35,442 bases of DNA from Desulfuromonas sp. (GCA_021162745.1 JAGGYC010000143.1:1-35442), one strand, 5' to 3'. Positions 17,887 through 26,596 are shown, counted from the first letter of the stretch. The notes: generated by a model not told the origin, from the letters alone. Numbers and translations: made by a program.

Positions 17887-19062
17887 TTATTTTCCCTCCG
17901 CTTGCACATTTTCTTCAGTCACTTCTTCAGTCACTTCTTCAGTCACTTCTTCAGTCACTTCTTCAGTCACTTCTTCAGTCACTTCTTCAGTCACTTCTTC
18001 AGTGGCAGTATCTTCTTCTTGCTCAAGTTCCGCAGCGCGTGTCTCACTCTTGATATCGATTTTCCAACCAATCAATCGTGCAGCCAAGCGAACGTTCTGG
18101 CCTTTTTTGCCAATTGCTAAAGAAAGCTGGTCGTCGGGAACAATAACTTCCATCGCCTGCTCTTCATTATCCACATAAACACGCGAGACATCTGCCGGAG
18201 CCAAAGCTGCACACGCAAAGCGAGCCATATCAGGCGACCAAGGGATAATATCAATTTTTTCACCACGCAGTTCAGAAACTACATTTTGAACACGAGAACC
18301 ACGCATACCAACACAGGCACCTACCGGATCGACATCGGGATCGTGAGAAACAACCGCGATCTTCGCCCGGCTACCCGGCTCACGAGTGCAGGATACAATC
18401 TCGACAATCCCTTCGGCAATCTCCGGAACCTCGGTTTTAAACAGTTCCATCACCAGACTTGGATGAGTCCGGGACATAATAATCTGCGGTCCCTTGGGCG
18501 ACATTTTGACTTCAGCAATATACGCACGAACGCGATCAGATTGTCGATAATTTTCACGGGGCACCTGCTCACGATGAGGCAACAGTGCTTCGGCACGACC
18601 AAGATCGATAATAAGATCTCCACGCTCATAGCGACGAACAATACCATTAACCAGTTCACCCACACGATCCTTGAACTCGTTATAAATCCCCTCGCGCTCG
18701 GCTTCACGTACCTTCTGGATGATCACCTGCTTAGCCGTCTGTGCTGCAATACGACTGAAGCTACCGGAATCCATCTTCATACCCAGAGAGTCACCGCACT
18801 CAACATCCGCATCAATCTCTTGCGCTTCAGCGAGATCCATCTCTTTGTACGAATCCTGAACTTCATCGACAATGGTAACAAACTCGAACAGTTCAACCTC
18901 ACCCTGCTCGTTGTTGTAGTGTGCTTCAAGATCACGTGTGTTGCGGTATTTTTTGTTGGCAGCGGAAAGAACAGCCGACTCAAGAGCTTCTACCAGAACC
19001 GCCCGGTCAACACCTTTGTCTTTAACTACCTGATCAATCACGTGGTTGAGATTAGCAACCAT
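17887..19062 (-). CDS. nusA: Transcription termination/antitermination factor NusA
   Basis: The 391-residue NusA binds RNA polymerase and nascent RNA and affects pausing, termination and antitermination. The N-terminal polymerase-binding domain (about 1-130, NLNHVIDQVVKDKG) is followed by S1 (about 135-200), KH1 (about 230-290, PVGACVGMRGSRVQNV) and KH2 (about 300-345, SLAIGKKGQNVRLAARL). In place of the acidic repeat domains of E. coli NusA there is a short tail made of seven TEEV repeats (residues 357-384), strongly acidic. The ATG has AGGAGAG five bases upstream. It follows rimP with a 64-base gap, the standard order. Confidence 0.98.
   Translation of the reverse strand: MVANLNHVIDQVVKDKGVDRAVLVEALESAVLSAANKKYRNTRDLEAHYNNEQGEVELFEFVTIVDEVQDSYKEMDLAEAQEIDADVECGDSLGMKMDSGSFSRIAAQTAKQVIIQKVREAEREGIYNEFKDRVGELVNGIVRRYERGDLIIDLGRAEALLPHREQVPRENYRQSDRVRAYIAEVKMSPKGPQIIMSRTHPSLVMELFKTEVPEIAEGIVEIVSCTREPGSRAKIAVVSHDPDVDPVGACVGMRGSRVQNVVSELRGEKIDIIPWSPDMARFACAALAPADVSRVYVDNEEQAMEVIVPDDQLSLAIGKKGQNVRLAARLIGWKIDIKSETRAAELEQEEDTATEEVTEEVTEEVTEEVTEEVTEEVTEEVTEENVQAEGK
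17911..18003. repeat. 12-base tandem repeat inside nusA
   Basis: Seven perfect copies of a 12-base unit (17911-17994) and a 9-base partial copy encode TEEV repeats at the NusA C terminus. The perfect identity of units marks it as a slippage-prone tract whose copy number may vary between strains. Confidence 0.95.
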
Positions 19063-19126
19063 TTTGGCTCTCCTATCCTGTGCTTACTAAATACCGGCAC
19101 AGCCATGCTATGGCGGGTTTAATCCG

Positions 19127-19615
19127 TTAAAACTGAGGCTCAAGATTGATGGCTTCGAGTTCGTCGCGCTGTAGCGCAACCGGGCCACCAGGATTATCCT
19201 GCTGCTCAATCGTGACAATCCCCTGCTCCAGACCAAGCAGCTCACCAATAAAGATTTTACGCTTATAGCCACGGCCATCAGGATCCATCGCTTCAAGGGT
19301 TTTTGCACGGACAATGTTCCCCTTGAATCGTTCAAAATCAGCATCTTTTTTCAAAGGGCGATCGATTCCGGGTGACGAAACCTCAAGGCGGTAAACGACT
19401 CTGATCACCTCTTCGATGTCAAGAATCGCACTCAACTCACGACTGAAAGCAGCGCAATCATCAAGGTTGATTCCGCCGGACTTGTCGATAAACAAACGCA
19501 GTAACCACCCCGCACCCTCTGGACAATATTCCAGATCCACCAACTCCAGACCCTGCTCATCCAAAATGGGCTGAGCGAGTTCCTGAATTTTGGCTACGAT
19601 CACTTCTTGAGACAT
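19127..19615 (-). CDS. rimP: Ribosome maturation factor RimP
   Basis: The 162-residue RimP assists early 30S assembly around S19. The conserved ELVDLEYCPEGAGWLLRLFIDK region, the DDCAAFSRELSAILD block and the YRLEVSSPGIDRPLKKDADFERF signature are all present. The C-terminal SH3-like domain covers about residues 95-160. The start at ATG 19615 (MSQEVIVAKIQ) is chosen for its AAGG ribosome site and family length; the longer frame reads through a terminator hairpin. It is the first gene of the rimP-nusA-ylxR/Q-infB group. Confidence 0.96.
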   Translation of the reverse strand: MSQEVIVAKIQELAQPILDEQGLELVDLEYCPEGAGWLLRLFIDKSGGINLDDCAAFSRELSAILDIEEVIRVVYRLEVSSPGIDRPLKKDADFERFKGNIVRAKTLEAMDPDGRGYKRKIFIGELLGLEQGIVTIEQQDNPGGPVALQRDELEAINLEPQF

Positions 19616-19630
19616 TTTCTGTACCTTATA

Positions 19631-19658
19631 AACAAAAAAAGTGAGCAAAAGCCCACTT
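19631..19658 (-). terminator. Intrinsic terminator between rlmD and rimP
   Basis: An 8-base-pair stem with one G-U pair (19651-19658 with 19639-19646) and a 4-base loop are followed by seven T residues on the minus strand. It lies about 100 bases after the rlmD stop and just before the rimP ribosome site. It could also act as a leader attenuator of the rimP operon. Confidence 0.8.
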
Positions 19659-19759
19659 CTCATCAGATGAAAAGATTGATCCCGTTTATCTAGCACAACC
19701 ACTCCGGGATGACAAGAAAAAACTGCGCCAGCGCTACATCTACAACCAAAGGAAATACT

Positions 19760-21082
19760 CTAGGATTTCCGTTCAAGCAACGCAACAACTTCAGTATGAC
19801 ACGTCTGTGGAAACATATCTACAGCCCGAATCGACTCAAGGCGATACGGCCCTTTGAGCAACTCACCAAGATCGCGCATCAACGTCTGTTGATCACAGGA
19901 CACATAGACAATACGCTGCGGAGAACAACGAAGAATCTCAACAACGGCCTCCTTGGCACCACTGCGTGGCGGATCAAGGACAACCACGTCTACTGCTTCA
20001 TGCCAGCGACGCAGAAAGCGTTCGACCGGCTCGGCAAAAAAACTGCAATTATCAATAGCGTGGCGGCGGGCATTGGCGCGCGCACTGTCGATCGAGGGGG
20101 TATAACCCTCAACGCCAACCACCCGGGCACTGCGGCGAGCCAGAGGCAAAGAAAAATTGCCCATGCCGCAGTAGAGATCAAGCACGGTTTCATCCCCTTG
20201 CAGTGCGGCACGCTGCTTAACCATTTCGACCAACTGTCGATTCTGGGCCAGATTAATCTGAGCAAAACCACCCGGCCCGTAGTTCAAAGCCAATGGCGGC
20301 TCGTCAACCTCAATCGTCAGTTCGGCCTCGCCTTGGATAACGGTCAATGGCGATTTACGACCACCTTGCACCAACACCGCAGCATCCAACGCACTAATCC
20401 GCCGGCGCAGCCAATCACAAAAAGCGGATTGTTGACGGCCCCGCGATTGTTCTCTGCCATTATAGTGGACGATGATGCGACAGGCCGCGCCATCATCACC
20501 AACAAGACCATCGGCATCGCCGACCGCTATATCGATCTGAGGCACCGCTGCGGCATACTCCGTACCATCAAACAGTTGACGCAAAGGCGTGATCAAAGCA
20601 TCAATCGCCGGATCAATCACCAGACAATGATTAACATTAACCACCGCATGGCTGCCGCGCCGATAAAAACCGATCATGAAACCCGCCACAGTATTGCAAC
20701 ACTTAAGCTGAATCCGGCTGCGATAGCCCATCTCTTTTGGACTGACCACCAGCGGCAGGATCCGGGCAGCATCAAGGTTTAACTGACGCTGACAACTGTC
20801 GACAAACAGCCGCTGCTTCCAGTCACACTGATCGTCATAGGAGAGCTGCTGCCAATCACAACCGCCGCATTCAGCAAAATACTCACAGGGTGGCGTCCGA
20901 CGCTGCGCCGATGGCGTCAACACCTCAACCAGCTGCGCCTTGGCATAGCGCTTTTTATCCTGAACCACCTTACAGCGCACGCGATCACCGGGGATCGCTC
21001 CGGCAACAAACACCGCCTTGCCATCGACATGACCGAGGCCGCTGCCACCATAGGTCAGGGTGGTGATATCAACCTCAATCAT
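19760..21082 (-). CDS. rlmD: 23S rRNA (uracil-5-)-methyltransferase, RlmD/RumA type
   Basis: This 440-residue protein belongs to the TrmA/RlmD family of SAM-dependent 5-methyluridine RNA methyltransferases. A TRAM RNA-binding domain (about 1-60) is followed by the [4Fe-4S]-binding region CEYFAECGGCDWQQLSYDDQ (about 70-90), then a class I methyltransferase domain with VLDLYCGMGNFSLPLA, DPPRSGAKEAV and the catalytic cysteine in YVSCDQQTLMRDL. RlmD methylates U1939 of 23S rRNA, though RlmC/RlmCD-like specificity cannot be excluded. The start ATG at 21082 overlaps the stop of the preceding gene (TGATG). A terminator follows. Confidence 0.92.
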   Translation of the reverse strand: MIEVDITTLTYGGSGLGHVDGKAVFVAGAIPGDRVRCKVVQDKKRYAKAQLVEVLTPSAQRRTPPCEYFAECGGCDWQQLSYDDQCDWKQRLFVDSCQRQLNLDAARILPLVVSPKEMGYRSRIQLKCCNTVAGFMIGFYRRGSHAVVNVNHCLVIDPAIDALITPLRQLFDGTEYAAAVPQIDIAVGDADGLVGDDGAACRIIVHYNGREQSRGRQQSAFCDWLRRRISALDAAVLVQGGRKSPLTVIQGEAELTIEVDEPPLALNYGPGGFAQINLAQNRQLVEMVKQRAALQGDETVLDLYCGMGNFSLPLARRSARVVGVEGYTPSIDSARANARRHAIDNCSFFAEPVERFLRRWHEAVDVVVLDPPRSGAKEAVVEILRCSPQRIVYVSCDQQTLMRDLGELLKGPYRLESIRAVDMFPQTCHTEVVALLERKS

Positions 21083-21399
21083 CAACGCAATCCCGGCAAC
21101 AAGGTTTTTTTACGTTGCGACAACAAGGCGAGAAACTTCTGCGGAAACTGATCACCGGCCATATAGGTCATGGTTCCCTGACGAAAAGCCGTCACGACCT
21201 GACTTTTTACGCTGTCCAGATCGTCGCTACTCACACCCATCCGCTCCAGAGTTTGAAAAACATGGCGCTGGCCGTCATCGAAAATCAGTGAGACCTCAAT
21301 ACATACGCGGTGATAATCACCATAATAACGGTTGGTCTTATCGCAAAATTCCACCGTCACACCGTTTGCCAGTGTTTCACCGGTCAACAAATCAGTCAT
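21082..21399 (-). CDS. Conserved small protein of unknown function
   Basis: I do not recognise a named family for this 105-residue protein. It begins MTDLLTGETLANGVTVEF at 21399 with AAGGAG seven bases upstream; earlier in-frame ATGs lie inside the trmJ frame and lack such a site. It reads as a compact alpha/beta domain (DYHRVCIEVSLIFDDGQ) with a helical C terminus rich in basic residues. It overlaps the end of trmJ by 8 bases and the start of rlmD by one base, so it is translated between two RNA methyltransferases. A link to RNA modification is suggested only by this context. Confidence 0.75.
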   Translation of the reverse strand: MTDLLTGETLANGVTVEFCDKTNRYYGDYHRVCIEVSLIFDDGQRHVFQTLERMGVSSDDLDSVKSQVVTAFRQGTMTYMAGDQFPQKFLALLSQRKKTLLPGLR

Positions 21400-22201
21400 C
21401 GCCCTGCTCCTTATTTTTCTGCTCACTTTTTCCCAGTTCATTGCGCACCCAGTCGACCTTGCGCCACAGACCACGCAGCACCCGCACATCACGCGCACTC
21501 AGACCAGAGCGGCCAAACATTCGCCGATAAACCCGTAAAATATGATCGGGATTCTCTTTATCGAGATAACCAATGCCGACCAACGCCTTTTCCATGTGGC
21601 TATACATCTTTTCCACATCGCCATTGTCCGCCAAATCAACGGCAGGCGCCCCACCACCCTCGCCTTCACGTTCAACAGCGCGAATCTTGCCCAATTCATA
21701 CAGACACAACGACACCGCCTGAGCCAGATTCATCGACGGCAGTTCATCACAGGTGGGAATAGTGATAAAGCGCTGACACAGATCAAGTTCCTCGGTAAAC
21801 AGACCACAATCCTCGCGGCCAAACACCAGCGCCGTCTGCACGTGCGGCCCAAAGCCGACCAGCGTCTCGGCGGCAGCATCGGGATACAAAAAATCATCCC
21901 GATCACGATAGCGGCCAAAACGACGGGTGGTACCGAACGCATACTGGCAATCAGTCAGGGCGTCGTCAAGACGGCTATAAACCTTTGCCGATTCAAGCAA
22001 CACACTGGCCTTGACCGCCATCAAACGCGCATCATAACCAAGATGGTTGGTCTGCGGGTTCACCAGGCGCAGATCGCTGAAACCAAAGTTGGCCATGGCC
22101 CGGCACACCGAACCAATATTCAATGGCCCCTGCGGTTCTACTAAAACAACGGCCATGTTAGGGACAACGCCCTTGGGCGAATCATTTAAACTTTCAGACA
22201 T
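21392..22201 (-). CDS. trmJ: SPOUT-class RNA 2'-O-methyltransferase, TrmJ type
   Basis: The 269-residue protein shows the SpoU knot fold. The N-terminal block VVLVEPQGPLNIGSVCRAMANFG and the SAM-binding knot region (ALVFGREDCGLFTEELDLC and IPTCDELPSMNLAQAVSLCLYEL) fit TrmJ, which 2'-O-methylates nucleotide 32 of tRNAs. The C-terminal 90 residues form a basic extension like that of TrmJ. It is the first gene of trmJ-hypothetical-rlmD, overlapping the next gene by 8 bases. A related rRNA target cannot be ruled out. Confidence 0.88.
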   Translation of the reverse strand: MSESLNDSPKGVVPNMAVVLVEPQGPLNIGSVCRAMANFGFSDLRLVNPQTNHLGYDARLMAVKASVLLESAKVYSRLDDALTDCQYAFGTTRRFGRYRDRDDFLYPDAAAETLVGFGPHVQTALVFGREDCGLFTEELDLCQRFITIPTCDELPSMNLAQAVSLCLYELGKIRAVEREGEGGGAPAVDLADNGDVEKMYSHMEKALVGIGYLDKENPDHILRVYRRMFGRSGLSARDVRVLRGLWRKVDWVRNELGKSEQKNKEQGDD

Positions 22202-22250
22202 AAATGGTCTTTCTAAACAAATAAGCTTATCGTTGATGCGAAAATCAGCA

Positions 22251-22390
22251 AAACCGGGACTGTCCCCGCGCCCTTAAGGTGTTAGAGGGGGGGGCTATCC
22301 CAGGCTTTTGCGGCGCGAACAGCCGGTATTCCATAGCTCGTAAACATCTGGGACAGCCCCCGATGCCCCTAGGAACAGTTCCGAGTTTAC
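22251..22390. repeat. Nested imperfect palindrome (REP/MITE-like) between rsmE and trmJ
   Basis: Two nested pairs of arms are visible: outer arms 22255-22267 with 22371-22383 (about 10 of 13 positions pair) and inner arms 22290-22303 with 22348-22361 (13 of 14 pair). The arms carry GGGACTGTCCCC-like cores. The element fills nearly all the space between the rsmE stop and the trmJ start and could fold into one large hairpin. It resembles the palindromic REP or MITE elements common in bacteria; the name is by resemblance only. Confidence 0.65.
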
Positions 22391-22422
22391 TACACCGCAG
22401 AGCGATTTTTTTTGCTAAGCCA

Positions 22423-23187
22423 TCAGGCATAATCCCCGACACAAAACTGAGCTAGAGACGCCGCGACGATCGCCGCCGTTTCCGTACGCAATATTCGCGA
22501 ACCCAACGATACCGGGACAACCCCGTACTGCTGCGCCTCATCGATTTCACTCTCTTCGAAACCACCTTCCGGGCCGATGATCAACGCCAGTCGATCCGGT
22601 CGACTCGAACCCAGCCCTTCGCGAAACGACCAGCCGGTTCCCTTTTCAGACAACAGCAACTTGACGTCCTCGTCAGCCAGCGAGTTGAGCATCTGCGACC
22701 AACTATGCACCTCGGCCAATTCGGGCAATTGTGCCCGACGACACTGACGCGCTGCTTTCAGCAACACATCGGGCCAACGGTGCGATTTACGCTGCCCGGC
22801 ATCACGCTTCTCAAGGGTGGTGGAATGCTCACTGACGAATGGGACAATCCGCATTACGCCAATCTCGGTCAACTTTTGCAGCACCAGCTCAAAACGCTCC
22901 TTTTCCGGCAGCGCTTGATAGACACAGATCTCCAACGGCGATTCCGGTGATTCCAGTTCAGCAAAGGGGATCACCATCGCCTGCTCCGCATCCAGGGCAC
23001 TGATACGGGCACGAAAATAGCGCTGCTGTGCATCCACCGCCGTCATCACTTCACCGGGACGGGCCTGCCAAATCTGCAACGCCTGAAGTCCCGCAGCGCC
23101 CAGAAAACATTCCTGTTCAAGCTGCAACACCGTATCACAACTGATACGGCTATCGCGTCCACCCTGATTAACGCATGCGTGGCTCAC
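22423..23187 (-). CDS. rsmE: 16S rRNA m3U1498 methyltransferase
   Basis: The 254-residue RsmE methylates N3 of U1498 in 16S rRNA. An N-terminal PUA-like domain (about 1-70) precedes a SPOUT knot domain with ALIIGPEGGFEESEIDEA, VSLGSRILRTETAAIVA and the KERFELVLQKLTEIGV block. The start is placed at GTG 23187 (MSHACVNQGG), where GGAGG lies 7 bases upstream and the N terminus matches the family; longer in-frame starts fall deep in holC and have no such support. This start lies inside the 3' end of holC, giving a 20-base overlap and likely coupling. Confidence 0.92.
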   Translation of the reverse strand: MSHACVNQGGRDSRISCDTVLQLEQECFLGAAGLQALQIWQARPGEVMTAVDAQQRYFRARISALDAEQAMVIPFAELESPESPLEICVYQALPEKERFELVLQKLTEIGVMRIVPFVSEHSTTLEKRDAGQRKSHRWPDVLLKAARQCRRAQLPELAEVHSWSQMLNSLADEDVKLLLSEKGTGWSFREGLGSSRPDRLALIIGPEGGFEESEIDEAQQYGVVPVSLGSRILRTETAAIVAASLAQFCVGDYA

Positions 23188-23584
23188 AACCAATCTCCCT
23201 CCAGGCAGCAAAACGATCACGCGCCTGCTGGCGCAATTGTTCATCATACACTTCAGCAAAGTCGATTACATGCTTGAAATGACACATAAATTCCACCCGA
23301 CATGGCCGGGCGGCAATCAATATCTGGGCACCGTTGGAGTTGCGCTCTTCAGTGCCGATAGCAATCGCCTCTTCATGACATTCAACGGCACCGTTATCCC
23401 AAACATGGGGCAAGAACGAACCCTTGTCCCAGGTCCACATAAAGCGATCAAGGGTCAGCGCCTGATTGTCATCGGCGACCAGAATCAGCACCCGTTGGCC
23501 TTGCGCAAAAAATTCCGTTGCCAACTGGCACAGATGCTTGGCCTTTTCCGGTTTCTTCAACTTAATAAACTCAACAACTGGCAA
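23168..23584 (-). CDS. holC: DNA polymerase III chi subunit
   Basis: The 138-residue HolC links the clamp loader (through psi) to single-stranded DNA-binding protein. Family features are VEFIKLKKPEKAKHLCQLATEFFAQGQRVLILVADDNQALTLDRFMWTWDKGSFLPHVW and the C-terminal ERFAAW-like helix. The start appears to be TTG at 23584 with GGGGAG six bases upstream; no in-frame ATG or GTG gives a plausible N terminus. It overlaps the rsmE start. No holD gene is seen nearby. Confidence 0.9.
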   Translation of the reverse strand: MPVVEFIKLKKPEKAKHLCQLATEFFAQGQRVLILVADDNQALTLDRFMWTWDKGSFLPHVWDNGAVECHEEAIAIGTEERNSNGAQILIAARPCRVEFMCHFKHVIDFAEVYDEQLRQQARDRFAAWREIGCEPRMR

Positions 23585-23650
23585 ACCAGACTCCCCGTTA
23601 TCGTCAATTTTGAATAATTCCTGAATCCATCAGCCCGACAAAGCAACAAT

Positions 23651-23680
23651 AAAAAAGCCGGGAAAACCCGGCCTTTTTAT
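23651..23680. terminator. Bidirectional intrinsic terminator upstream of holC
   Basis: A perfect GC-rich 6-base-pair stem (23657-23662 with 23667-23672) and an AAAA loop are flanked by six A residues before and five T residues after. On the minus strand it would stop transcription coming from the 2-oxoacid oxidoreductase operon before holC. Confidence 0.85.
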
Positions 23681-23739
23681 CACAACAATTATTATCAAGT
23701 CCAGCACCACGGCTAGAACAGTTCCACAAATCAAGGTCC

Positions 23740-24074
23740 GTAGGTTGGGTTAGCGAAGCGTAACCCAACAACTGTTGATTCAAACCCTCAAAACCAAGGT
23801 CAAGTTCGCGGATTTCGTCCCGCAGCCGACACACTTTCTTTGCAAAGCCCCAAAGAAAGTGAGCAAAGAAATGGCTTAAAACCCGGCCCTCCGGGGGTCG
23901 CAAACCCACTTACGATGAGTCGTTTTCCGTTATGCTTCACCTGAGCGGCAAGTCGGATCTTACGACCGACTTAAGTGGTCTCTTTTTCTGAGCTACGGCA
24001 TTGAATAGCTTGTTTGTTTATCGCTCCCTACTTTTTCCGTGGCATCGTCATGCAGTACCCTGTTGGTGCAACAC
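23740..24074 (-). repeat. Interspersed ~335-bp repeat, copy 2 (inverted)
   Basis: This is the reverse complement partner of 5698-6034. The internal hairpin is at 23832-23861. The end at 23741-23769 has the palindrome arms GTTGGGTTA and TAACCCAAC; the arm change from C to T is matched by a compensating change on the other side relative to copy 1, so the palindrome itself is preserved. A shorter remnant of the same palindrome (GGTTAGCGAAGC) reappears at about 24083. Open frames through this copy are not supported as genes. Confidence 0.9.
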
Positions 24075-24113
24075 GATAAATATGGTTAGCGAAGCTCAAA
24101 CCTGACATGATTA

Positions 24114-24671
24114 TTATTTCATCGACAAAGCCTGACGACAAAAATCAGCACCACGCTCCAATGCCTGATAATTCATCGGCAGAAAACGATGATTGCGTTC
24201 CGGCAGCACCACTTTCAGCGCCTCCTTGACCGTTTCCATCTTTACCACCTTGCTATACTCAAGATAGGCACCAAGCACGATCATGTTGACCAGGCGTGAA
24301 TCACCCACCTCCAACGCCATCTCATTGGCGGGGATCAGCACCTTTTGCAGGTCATCACGCGATGACCCATCGTCGTCGATCAACGACGAGTTGACCAGGG
24401 CAAAGCCACCACTGCGCACGCGATCATAATATTTTTCCATCGACAGTGGATTGAGCAGCAATGCCGCCTCGGGCTCTCCTACCACCGGCGAGCCGACATT
24501 TTTATCGGCCATAACAATGGTGCAGGTTGCCGCGCCACCGCGCTTTTCAACACCATAGGCTGGAAAATAGGAGGCATCATTACCCTCCATAATGGTGGCA
24601 TAAGCCAATAGATTTCCGATCAGCAAAACGCCCTGGCCACCGAATCCGGCCATAAATACATCATGATTCAT
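24114..24671 (-). CDS. 2-oxoacid:ferredoxin oxidoreductase, gamma subunit
   Basis: The 185-residue protein is the gamma (catalytic domain III) subunit of a four-subunit 2-oxoacid:acceptor oxidoreductase. The glycine-rich CoA-binding-domain start DVFMAGFGGQGVLLIGNLLAYA and the block SYFPAYGVEKRGGAATCTIVMAD are typical. The start at 24671 (MNHDVFMAG) is preferred over 24701 because the family begins near this point and AAAGGA lies upstream. It is the last gene of the set, 51 bases after the beta-subunit stop. The complex oxidatively decarboxylates a 2-oxoacid to acyl-CoA and CO2 and reduces ferredoxin. The substrate, branched-chain 2-oxoacid or 2-oxoglutarate, cannot be fixed from sequence alone. 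Confidence 0.92.
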   Translation of the reverse strand: MNHDVFMAGFGGQGVLLIGNLLAYATIMEGNDASYFPAYGVEKRGGAATCTIVMADKNVGSPVVGEPEAALLLNPLSMEKYYDRVRSGGFALVNSSLIDDDGSSRDDLQKVLIPANEMALEVGDSRLVNMIVLGAYLEYSKVVKMETVKEALKVVLPERNHRFLPMNYQALERGADFCRQALSMK

Positions 24672-24722
24672 CTTCTTTATTCCTTTAGTAACTGGTAACA
24701 CAGGTGTTAACGATTAATACCG

Positions 24723-25478
24723 TTACTCCCCCGTTGCATCTTTATACTCACCCAGCGGAAAATACGGAATCATCTCACTACCGACGCGCTCATTGGCGGC
24801 CAACGGACTCATTCCCCAGTTGGTCGGGCAGGAAGACAACACTTCGACAAACGCAAACCCTTTGCCGTCGAGTTGAGTCTCAAACGCCTTGCGAATCGCC
24901 TTGCCGGCCTGCAACACATGCTTTGGAGTATCCACGGCAACGCGCACCGAGTAGGCCACCCCGTCCAGTCCCGACAGCAGTTCCGCCATTTTGATCGGAT
25001 AACCGGCCTTGGTCACATCACGACCATAAGGGGTGGTGGAGGTGATCTGCCCCGGCAATGTGGTCGGTGCCATCTGGCCACCGGTCATGCCGTAGGTGGT
25101 ATTATTGACAAAAATCACCGTCATCAACTCGCCACGATTGGCGGTATGGATAATCTCACTGGTACCGATCGCCGCCAAGTCACCATCGCCCTGATAGGTA
25201 AACACCGGACGGTTGGGATGAACGCGCTTGGCACCAGTAGCCACAGCCGGAGCCCGACCATGCGGAGCCTCGATGACATCGATATCGAAATAGCCGTACA
25301 AAAAGACACTGCAACCAACCGAAGCAACGCCGATGGTCTGATCCTTGATCCCAAAATGATCTATGGCTTCCGCCACCAGACGATGGATGGTCCCATGCTG
25401 ACAACCGGGGCAAAAATGGGTCTGAACGTCCTTGAGTGAATCGGGACGGGAAAATACTTTTTTCATCTCTGTACTCAT
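24723..25478 (-). CDS. 2-oxoacid:ferredoxin oxidoreductase, beta (thiamine pyrophosphate-binding) subunit
   Basis: The 251-residue beta subunit binds thiamine pyrophosphate and part of the electron-transfer cluster. The TPP motif is visible as [22 protein letters not shown] followed by [20 protein letters not shown]-terminal [14 protein letters not shown] carries conserved cysteines of the proximal iron-sulphur cluster. The start at ATG 25478 (MSTEMKKVF) has GAGG 7 bases upstream and lies 2 bases after the alpha-subunit stop, so alpha and beta are tightly coupled. Confidence 0.94.
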   Translation of the reverse strand: MSTEMKKVFSRPDSLKDVQTHFCPGCQHGTIHRLVAEAIDHFGIKDQTIGVASVGCSVFLYGYFDIDVIEAPHGRAPAVATGAKRVHPNRPVFTYQGDGDLAAIGTSEIIHTANRGELMTVIFVNNTTYGMTGGQMAPTTLPGQITSTTPYGRDVTKAGYPIKMAELLSGLDGVAYSVRVAVDTPKHVLQAGKAIRKAFETQLDGKGFAFVEVLSSCPTNWGMSPLAANERVGSEMIPYFPLGEYKDATGE

Positions 25479-25480
25479 GA

Positions 25481-26545
25481 TCAAGCCTCGTAACGGGAGC
25501 GTATCTTGGCCAAAAATTCTTCGGGGGTCGGCAGTGAACCAGCACCGGGAGCCCGACCATAAAAGTCAACCTCAACATCGCGAACCGCCAGACGCACATC
25601 CTCAACCATCTGCCCATTGTTCAGTTCAAAGCACAGAATCCGCTGACCATCACGCTTACACTGCTTGAACGCCGCCTTGGGGAACGGGAACAGGGTGATG
25701 GGGCGCAACAGACCAACCTTCATCCCCTCTTTACGCGCCAGACGGATGGCGGTCTTGGCAATCCGCGCCGTACTGCCGTAGGCCGTTACCACCAATTTGG
25801 CATCATCCAGTTCGATCCCCTCGTAGCGCACCTCTTTTTCCTGCATCACCGCATACTTGGCGTGAAGGTGGTTGTTGTGCGCTTCCAACTCGCCATCGCC
25901 CAAGTACAGCGACTTAATAATCTTCTGCTCACCGGCCTTTCCGTCACCGATCAACGCCCAGTCCTTTGTCTCCAGATCGTCAGGGGCGACATAAGAATGT
26001 GGCTCCAACCCTTCCTTCATCTGACCGATCACCGCATCGGCCAGAATCATCGCCGGCACCCGATAGCGGTCCGACAGATCAAAGCCAAGGATCGCCATGT
26101 CGTACATCTCCTGAACCGAATCAGGGGCGAGAACGATAATGTGGTAACCACCGTGGCCACCGCCCTTCACCGACTGAAAATAATCAGCCTGAGAGGCATC
26201 AATACCACCGAGACCGGGACCGCTACGACAGACATTGACGATCAGGCCCGGACACTCACTGCCCGCCATATAGGAGATCCCCTCCTGCTTGAGGGAGATA
26301 CCGGGGCTGGATGACGAGGTCATAGCCCGTGCACCACAGGCACTGGCTCCCAGCAACATATTGATAGAGGCCACTTCACTTTCAGCCTGAATAAACTCAC
26401 CACCGAGTTTCGGCAACTCCCGCGAAATATATTCGGGGATATCACTTTGCGGGGTGATGGGATAACCAAAATAGTAACGGCAACCGGCCTCAAGAGCCCC
26501 CATCGCTACCGCTTCATTGCCTTTAACAAACAAACGTTTTGTCAC
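25481..26545 (-). CDS. vorB: 2-oxoacid:ferredoxin oxidoreductase, alpha subunit (VorB-like)
   Basis: This is a 354-residue alpha subunit. It has the family start [32 protein letters not shown], the [41 protein letters not shown] block that shapes the TPP pyrimidine site, and a C-terminal domain with [16 protein letters not shown]. The length and these blocks fit proteins annotated as VorB (3-methyl-2-oxobutanoate oxidoreductase) better than pyruvate or KorA-type subunits. This substrate call is family inference. The start is GTG 26545 with GGAGG five bases upstream; the longer frame to 26569 has weaker support. In anaerobes such enzymes link amino-acid or TCA-cycle carbon flow to ferredoxin reduction. 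Confidence 0.9.
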   Translation of the reverse strand: MTKRLFVKGNEAVAMGALEAGCRYYFGYPITPQSDIPEYISRELPKLGGEFIQAESEVASINMLLGASACGARAMTSSSSPGISLKQEGISYMAGSECPGLIVNVCRSGPGLGGIDASQADYFQSVKGGGHGGYHIIVLAPDSVQEMYDMAILGFDLSDRYRVPAMILADAVIGQMKEGLEPHSYVAPDDLETKDWALIGDGKAGEQKIIKSLYLGDGELEAHNNHLHAKYAVMQEKEVRYEGIELDDAKLVVTAYGSTARIAKTAIRLARKEGMKVGLLRPITLFPFPKAAFKQCKRDGQRILCFELNNGQMVEDVRLAVRDVEVDFYGRAPGAGSLPTPEEFLAKIRSRYEA

Positions 26546-26596
26546 GTATTCCTCCATTGCGAACAGCACTTACGCAGCGCGCTTATACTTCTCCGC

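Noticed and set aside
16808-18003. Tandem repeats as a CRISPR array
   Set aside because: Units are directly adjacent with no unique spacers and are in frame within essential genes.
17838-18178. Plus-strand repetitive frames opposite the nusA tail
   Set aside because: They are antisense shadows of the 12-base repeat.
22245-22442. Short minus-strand frame in the trmJ-rsmE gap
   Set aside because: It lies in the nested palindrome and has no ribosome site or recognisable content.
23604-23909. 101-codon minus-strand frame through repeat copy 2 and the terminator
   Set aside because: It crosses a clear intrinsic terminator and repeat DNA and has no recognisable protein features.
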